Below, one piece after another: positions 1-6,500 of a stretch of DNA of 6,651 bases. The notes under the pieces were generated by a model, which made no database searches, was not told the DNA's origin, and worked only from the letters and a program-made list of their open reading frames with translations. This stretch comes from Kiritimatiellia bacterium. GTDB taxonomy: Bacteria; Verrucomicrobiota; Kiritimatiellia; UBA8416; JAIOPI01. Every line of letters begins with the position of its first letter. The stretch's first letter is position 1. A program made the translations under genes and the position numbers. The stretch is from contig JAPKCZ010000111.1 in NCBI GenBank assembly GCA_028822745.1, positions 1 to 6,651 of the forward strand. The letters are read 5' to 3'.

Positions 1-534
1 GTCGATATAGCCTTCAAAGCCGTCCTGAACGCTGCCCCCGATGACCGATCCACCGCCAATGCTCAATTCACCAGCTGTGTTGATGCCGACATCGGCACCC
101 ACGATGGGCAAATCGACGGCGTCGATACGATATGAGGCCAAGTAACCGTCGATATACAGTCGCATGGTGTGATTCGACTGATTATAGGTTGCAACAAGGT
201 GCGTCCATTCCTCTGCAGGAACGCGCATTTCAGGTAGCAAGTTTACGCCGATCTCCGTTGCGCCCTGACCATCAAGGCGAACCTCTACGGGCCAACCATT
301 GGTCAAACCAACATAGCGTGCATAAGGACGCAGCACACCGTTCGTATTTTCAATACCAAGTTCGTAATTAACAGCGCGTTGGCCGCTTTCATCAGAGACC
401 GCTCGGCGCACGATAATACCGTTAGCATTGTTGCTTGGGTACACCCAGGCTTCAACAGTCCACGACTGAAGGGAATGACGGTCCTGGCCATTGATGACCA
501 CACGGCCCGTTCCATCAAATCCCATCGATCCAAG
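1..534 (-). other. LamG-like jellyroll domain 6 (C-terminal edge cut by window)
   Basis: Residues 2040-2217. Landmarks: MGFDGTGRVVINGQDRHSL, QSWTVEAWVYPSNNANGIIVRR, VNYELGIENTNG, PYARYVG, AEEWTHLVATYN, MRLYIDGYLASYRI, and VQDGFEGYID at the very edge; the expected EVRIWN would follow immediately outside. This copy has longer loops than copies 4 and 5, chiefly residues 2084-2092 and 2117-2142, giving about 178 residues before the end is reached. Confidence 0.88.
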
Positions 535-3500
535 TTTAGGTGGATCAAGCGAGTTCAACGGGCTGGAGAGACGCTCAGGCGCCAAGGTGGAAAGCACCGC
601 ATCATCGGTTCCGGTCAACTCTTCGTAATCCGTAAGTCCGTCATCGTCGGTGTCGGGCTCGTTCGGCAAAGTGCCGTCCGCCTGTTCCTGCTGGTTGACC
701 AATTGATCCCCATCGCTGTCACGCACGCCGTCCAAGATGGTATCTCCGAAGGAACGTGGATCAATAGGATTCAGACCGGCCAAATATTCGTACAGGTTGT
801 TGATGCCGTCGTTGTCCGTATCGTCTTCAGGGATGGCACCGTTATCGTTGCCAAAGAACGCAATTTCCCACCAATCCGGCAGGCCGTCGCCGTCGGAGTC
901 AACAAAGTCCCCGGAATGAATTGGGGTATTGGTTTCAACCATCGTCACCGCACCAACAAATGTGGCGTCGTATCGCCATGACGTAGACCACCCGGTCGTT
1001 GCCAAGCTGAAATCTTGGACCTGACCATGGACCCACGGGCTGCGCGCACTGGTAAACTCTGGTGACGCAAGATTGAACGACGTAAAATCATCGAAACGAT
1101 AGTATCCAACCAGACCGAACTTGCCCGTCTCCTGAATCTGGCGTGCACGCCGTGCCAGGTCGCTTTGCGTCTGTGCCGAATTCCAAATACGGACTTCGTC
1201 GATGAGGCCTTCGAAGCCTTCACCAATGCGATGATGAATGCTGCCTGAATCAGGCACGGCAGCAGCCAAACCGAAGGCGTCGACTTCCGAGCGCAGGATT
1301 CCGTCCACGTAGAGTTTCAATGCCATTTCTTCGGCGTCGTAGACACCTGCAATGTGGTACCAATTCTCGAGACGCGCGATCGCCACGGTCGACGTGGCCC
1401 CGATTTCGGAGTACGCGCCTTCATCGCGACCGATACTGCGCACGTACGGCGTCAGGTTCGAACTGATGCCGAGCTCATAGTTGGAGCCTGCATCAATGCC
1501 ACGCTTCAAAACAATACCGCCATCCGAGCCTTCGGCCAGATTTACCCATGCCTCGACAGACCAACTATTGGTCATGGCGAATCGACTATGTGGACGCAAT
1601 GCAACATAGCCGGTGCCATCAAGGCTCAATGCGCCGCTGCGGCGTGGGGACTCGGAGGATGTTGGCACCGTGGTCATACCGCCGGCCAGTGTTTCGTCAA
1701 AATCACTCACGCCATCGTCATCCGTATCGACAATATCGGGTCGTGAGCCCCAACGCTGTTCCAAGCTGTTGATCAGCCCGTCGCCATCAAGGTCTTCGAA
1801 TCCATCCAGGATGCCGTCGCCGTCCGTGTCGATCGACCACGGATCCGTGCGTGCGTAGTACTCTGACAGATTGCTCAGATCATCAAGGTCTGAATCTGCA
1901 ATTCCAGAAGCGGTCGTGAACTCGCGGAAATGCAGATCTTTAAACCAATCCGCCATACCATCCGTGTCAATATCATCGCCATCGGTACCATTAACTCCTT
2001 GCAGGATCGGTGACGGTGCGGCAGGCAAGACCACCGACGAAGTGACGCTCGCCGACGAAACGACATAATGATAGCCCTCATAGGTGATCAACTCGTCGTA
2101 GCGATCACGCTCGCTGTGCGGCGAGCCCGCCACGTAATAAAGCTTCCACGCGAAATCCTCAATCGATTCACCCGCATCGTCGAAACGGTAGTAGCCCGTC
2201 AGGTCATTGTGGTTGGCCTGTACAAGGACGTCGCGGTTATCATGAATCTGCGATTCAGTGCGCGTCACTTCCCACACACGGATCTCATCGACCAACGTCC
2301 CGGCAGCAAAGGTTGTATCACCAAGCTGTGCAAGGTGGTCGCGATCCAGTGTGACACCCGTGCCATGCATTGGCAAAACCTGCCCAGCGAAGCCGAGACG
2401 TTTCTGATGGAACAACAGTCCTTGCGATACCATCATCAACATGGATTGCGTGTCGTCCACGTCAAGCATGACGGCAACGTGAGCCCATTCGCCGGCAACA
2501 AGCGGTCGATCGGCAACAATGGTGTGCCACGTCTCGGTCGTATCCTGGAACTTCACATAAGGAACATTGACCTGCAGTCCGAGTTCGTAATGCGTGAACC
2601 CGTGCACCGTATGCTGAATTATGGCGCCGCTTTCCACTGGCGTGGCAGGATTGATCCACGCTTCGACCGTCAACGGGCCCGCAACATTATCAAAGCGGTG
2701 TGCCATTGGGATCGACAGAGCGGAGGCCAAGCCAAGATCAAGCGCACGATTCGCAGTGCTGACAACAGGGTCCTGCGACATGCTGAAGTTCGGATGTGTG
2801 CCGGCAGCAATTTCGTCGACATCACTGATACCATCATCATCCGTGTCGAGAAGGTCAGAACGAGAAGCAATGGTGAGTTCGAGATTATTGGTCGCCCCAT
2901 CATTGTCGGTATCATAACGAGGAATGCGCTCACCAACGGGGGTGGCCGCATCAACAAGTTTCTGATGCCACGCAGCCGATGTGGCCACACCAGCCTTCAA
3001 CCACTGGTTGTCAGCATCGCTGCCGAGCCAGGCATGCGCAATCCGCGTATCCTCGATGCTGGTGCCGCCGTCCCACATCATGAATTCACTGATCAGCGTC
3101 GGTTCCGTAGGCAACTCGATGTTTTCGCTAATGTTTTCAATGATGACATCCCAATCGTCAACACCCAGCTCGAAGCGAGCGCCTCCTGTATCCTCTGCAT
3201 ATTCGAGGATGTCAGGACGTCCGTTGCCATCGTCATCCAGGTCAGCGAAAATCTGGGCAACGCCATAGAAGGTAACGTCGTTGTCAATCAGGAGTTGTTT
3301 GACCTCGCCAACCGACATCGCCGGGTAACCATCCGAGATCATCCAGCCGGGCCATTCCTGGGCCATGTTTTCATCGGTAATGAGGATGAAGATCTTCTGA
3401 GCGCCATCACGAAAGCTTGGATCCCAAATCTCGGGCAAAAGACTGTAAAATGAAGCCGCGGTCCCGGCTTCAGCTGCGCAGCACAAATCGGTGTCATCCA

Positions 3501-6500
3501 AGTAGGTCTTAAATTCCTCTGCATCACGTGTGAAACCGTAAGGCGTGAAGATCTCACCACCACGGGGATCAAAATTATCCACGTAATCCAGCAAGGCGAC
3601 TTGCGCATCAACGGACTTCGCCTCAAAAGTCTCGATAAACTCCTCGATGGAAAGACGAACGTCGGCGATCGCACCGGACATGGAACCACTGGTATCGAGA
3701 ATAAAGACAATGTCCGCTCCCGCGGAGAGGGTGCGCGTGCCAAACAGTTCGTAGAGATTGTAGACTTCCAGATCCGTCATGCGTCCCGTTCCGACACGTG
3801 CTTCAGCAATCAGACCTTCGAATCCGTCGCCGAGACGTTCTTCAAGGGACGAGCCGCCCAGGTCGGGGCCATCATCTTGCCCGACTTGGATCGCGTTGTT
3901 CAGACGTCCGTTCACGAAGAGGCTCAGCGTCCACGTATCGGTATCCAGCTGGCCAGCGAGATGGGTCCAATTCGTACCCGTCGTCAGAGCGGGAACCGCA
4001 TGCCCAATATTATTCGTGGCCTGTACGAGATATTCGCGCGCGCCCTCCCCTGCCGTGTAACGCACATAGGGCACGCCAGGTTGCGACCCATCATAATTGA
4101 GTCCCAACTCATACGTTACCCGTTGTGCGGTTCCACCCGTCAAGGATCGACGCCATACCGGCACGGAGTTTGTGAATCCGGCGGCGGGATTGATCCATAG
4201 GCCGATGGTCCAGTCCTTGCGCGCATGCTTCAACACTTTCGGCAGCGTGACGTACTCGCCTGATCCAACGGTTAGGCCGCCGAATCGATCTGGCGTTTCT
4301 GAACGCGCAGGATTCGAGTTGCCTACAATTTCCGTCAGGTCGTCGAAGCCATCATCATCCGTATCGGCCAACCATGGTGATGTGCCGTGGCGCTGTTCAT
4401 CAAGGTTGGAGACGCCATCACCGTCAATACTGTCGCGATCGGCATCGTTGATACCGTCGTTGAATGTGATGGCTTCATGAGGATTAAGACCCGTCAGGTA
4501 TTCGTAGTAATCATTCAGCCCGTCGTCGTCCGCATCCTCGAACGCATCAGGGATGTCATCGCCGTCGGTATCGACCACATTTGTGGACGATACGATACCG
4601 TAAAGATCTTCGAATGCATCGGGCAAGCCGTCCAAATCCATGTCATCCGCCCAGCCAGCAAGGACGCCCGCGAGTTGGGCTGCCTCATTGGTGGTCGTCA
4701 GAGCGCCGGCACCACGCAAGACAAAGCCTTCATTCTGGCGCTGCGCAAAGTCTTCAACATCGTCGCCGCCGTCATCAAAACGATAGTAGGCAAGCAAGGA
4801 TGCGTCATCGGCCTGACTCAGACTGAACTCATCCGCGGCCATTTCAATATCACTCAGGGCCTTATTCCAAATCTTGACTTCGTCAATGTAGCCGTCCGTC
4901 AGGTCTGCGCCGATTCTGGCCCAGCCTGAACCAAAGGCGGGTACACCTGGGACATCGCCATCACCAGGCATGGCGACCAGCATTTCGGTTTCGAAGATCA
5001 TGGCATCAATCCAAAAGGTCAGTTTTCCCGTCGCCGCTTCCCAACGCGCCGCGATGCGATGCCAGTCGTCGTTCGTGATTGGGCCGGAGGCCGAAACGAG
5101 CAGATTGGTCCCGGTCGCTGCGTCGGAAACGCGAAGATAAGGCGCGCCGCCATTCAGACCCAGATCGAACTGATACGTACCCTGCGCATGTTCATAGCTG
5201 ATCAGATGTCCATCAACATCCGATCCCATTTGGGCCCGCAATTCAACGGTCCAATCGAGACCGGAGCGGTCAAAGCGATACGGCGCAGGCATCGTGACGC
5301 CAGCACCCGCAATGCTGACAAGACTCAGATCGAGACTGCGTGCGAAGTAACCGCGCTTAGTGTTGCCATCCACGGGCGGGAACTGGCTCATGGAATAACG
5401 CGCATTTGACATCGGAACGCTCGACACTTCGGCCAAGTCGTTAACGCCGTCATCGTCGGTATCGGCTACGAGCGGATTGGTGCGGTGAGCCTGTTCCTGA
5501 TTGTTGACCAATCCATCGCCATCCAAATCTTCAACCCCATCCAAGGTGCCATCATTGTTCGTGTCATTATCACGAGGGCTAAGACCGGCAAGGAACTCAA
5601 ACAGGTCCGTCAAACCGTCTTCATCGTAGTCCGTGTAAGTGCCGTCCACAGCGCGGGCCACGGTCGTGAGATCGCCGAAGTAACGAAGTTCCCACCAATC
5701 CGCGATGTTGTCGCCATCGGTGTCGGTGCTACCCTCATAAACAGGGCTATCTTTCGTGGCTACAACTTGCACGGCAGAACCCCTTAAGGTACCGGAATTG
5801 ACCCAGCGATTTTTCCAGTCCTGCGGGAACAAGTCCGAGAAGTCGTGAACTTGGCCCCACGTGATCGAAGCACGCGCGCTCGTTCCGATCGTGTGTGTAC
5901 CGTCATCAAAGCGATAATACGCCTCAAGTCGACCGGCGGGTGCCGTGACAGGGTCAAGCAGGGCTTCCACCTCACTAGCGGCCGAAGCCGTGCTCTGAAT
6001 CTCGTAAGCAATAGGGGTACTGTTGGCCAAATTCACATCCGCAGACGGGATGTAGGCGACGAAACTGGCGCCCGAGAATGTGAACGCAGCGGGGCCACTC
6101 AATGCGTCGACGGTGGCAAGTGGTGTCCCAGGGTTCGCCGCATCAGCAAGCGTTACGCTTGTAAAGGTATTGCTAAAGGAGTCCTCCCATGTTCCAGAAA
6201 CATACGTGAGCTGGTATTCACCTGCCGCAAGTGCCGTTCCAGTGGAGGGAATGGCTGTCAGATTCTCACTCGGTTGCACCGACCCCTGGAAAACGGTTAG
6301 GAAGGACGAGTCGCTGCTCGGATCCTCATTCCAAATCTGAACTTCATCCATCTGGCCAACGAAACCTTCGCCGACGCGTGTAAAGACGGGACCCGACCCA
6401 GTCGTTTCAGGGCGTTGGGCGGTCACTTGCCAAGCCACTCTGGCGCCGTTTACATGCAGCTCCAATAGGTGGTTCGTATTGTTGAAGCTACCCATGATGT

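Noticed and set aside
379..981. A 200-residue plus-strand frame opposite LamG6, cluster E and the end of segment 5.
   Set aside because: It is also the codon-aligned antisense frame. The Val/Ile-rich product mirrors the Asp codons (GAC, GAT) of the calcium loops; the minus-strand reading has clear domains.
2068..3453. A 461-residue open frame on the plus strand, the longest complete one in the window.
   Set aside because: It is codon-aligned antisense to the giant minus-strand gene, across LamG4, cluster C and the VWA domain. Its product shows no domain, and its openness follows from the rarity of TTA, CTA and TCA codons in the real frame.
3339..3743. A 134-residue minus-strand frame in a different phase over the VWA domain.
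   Set aside because: It is an out-of-phase shadow rich in Arg, Ser and Pro. The VWA metal-site and strand motifs are read only in the main frame.
5425..5730. Recurrent short plus-strand motifs such as gtcatcgtcggtgtcgg and variants, which could suggest a DNA repeat or CRISPR-like array.
   Set aside because: They are the reverse complement of Asp-rich calcium loops. Spacing is irregular, copies differ synonymously, and there are no unique spacers.
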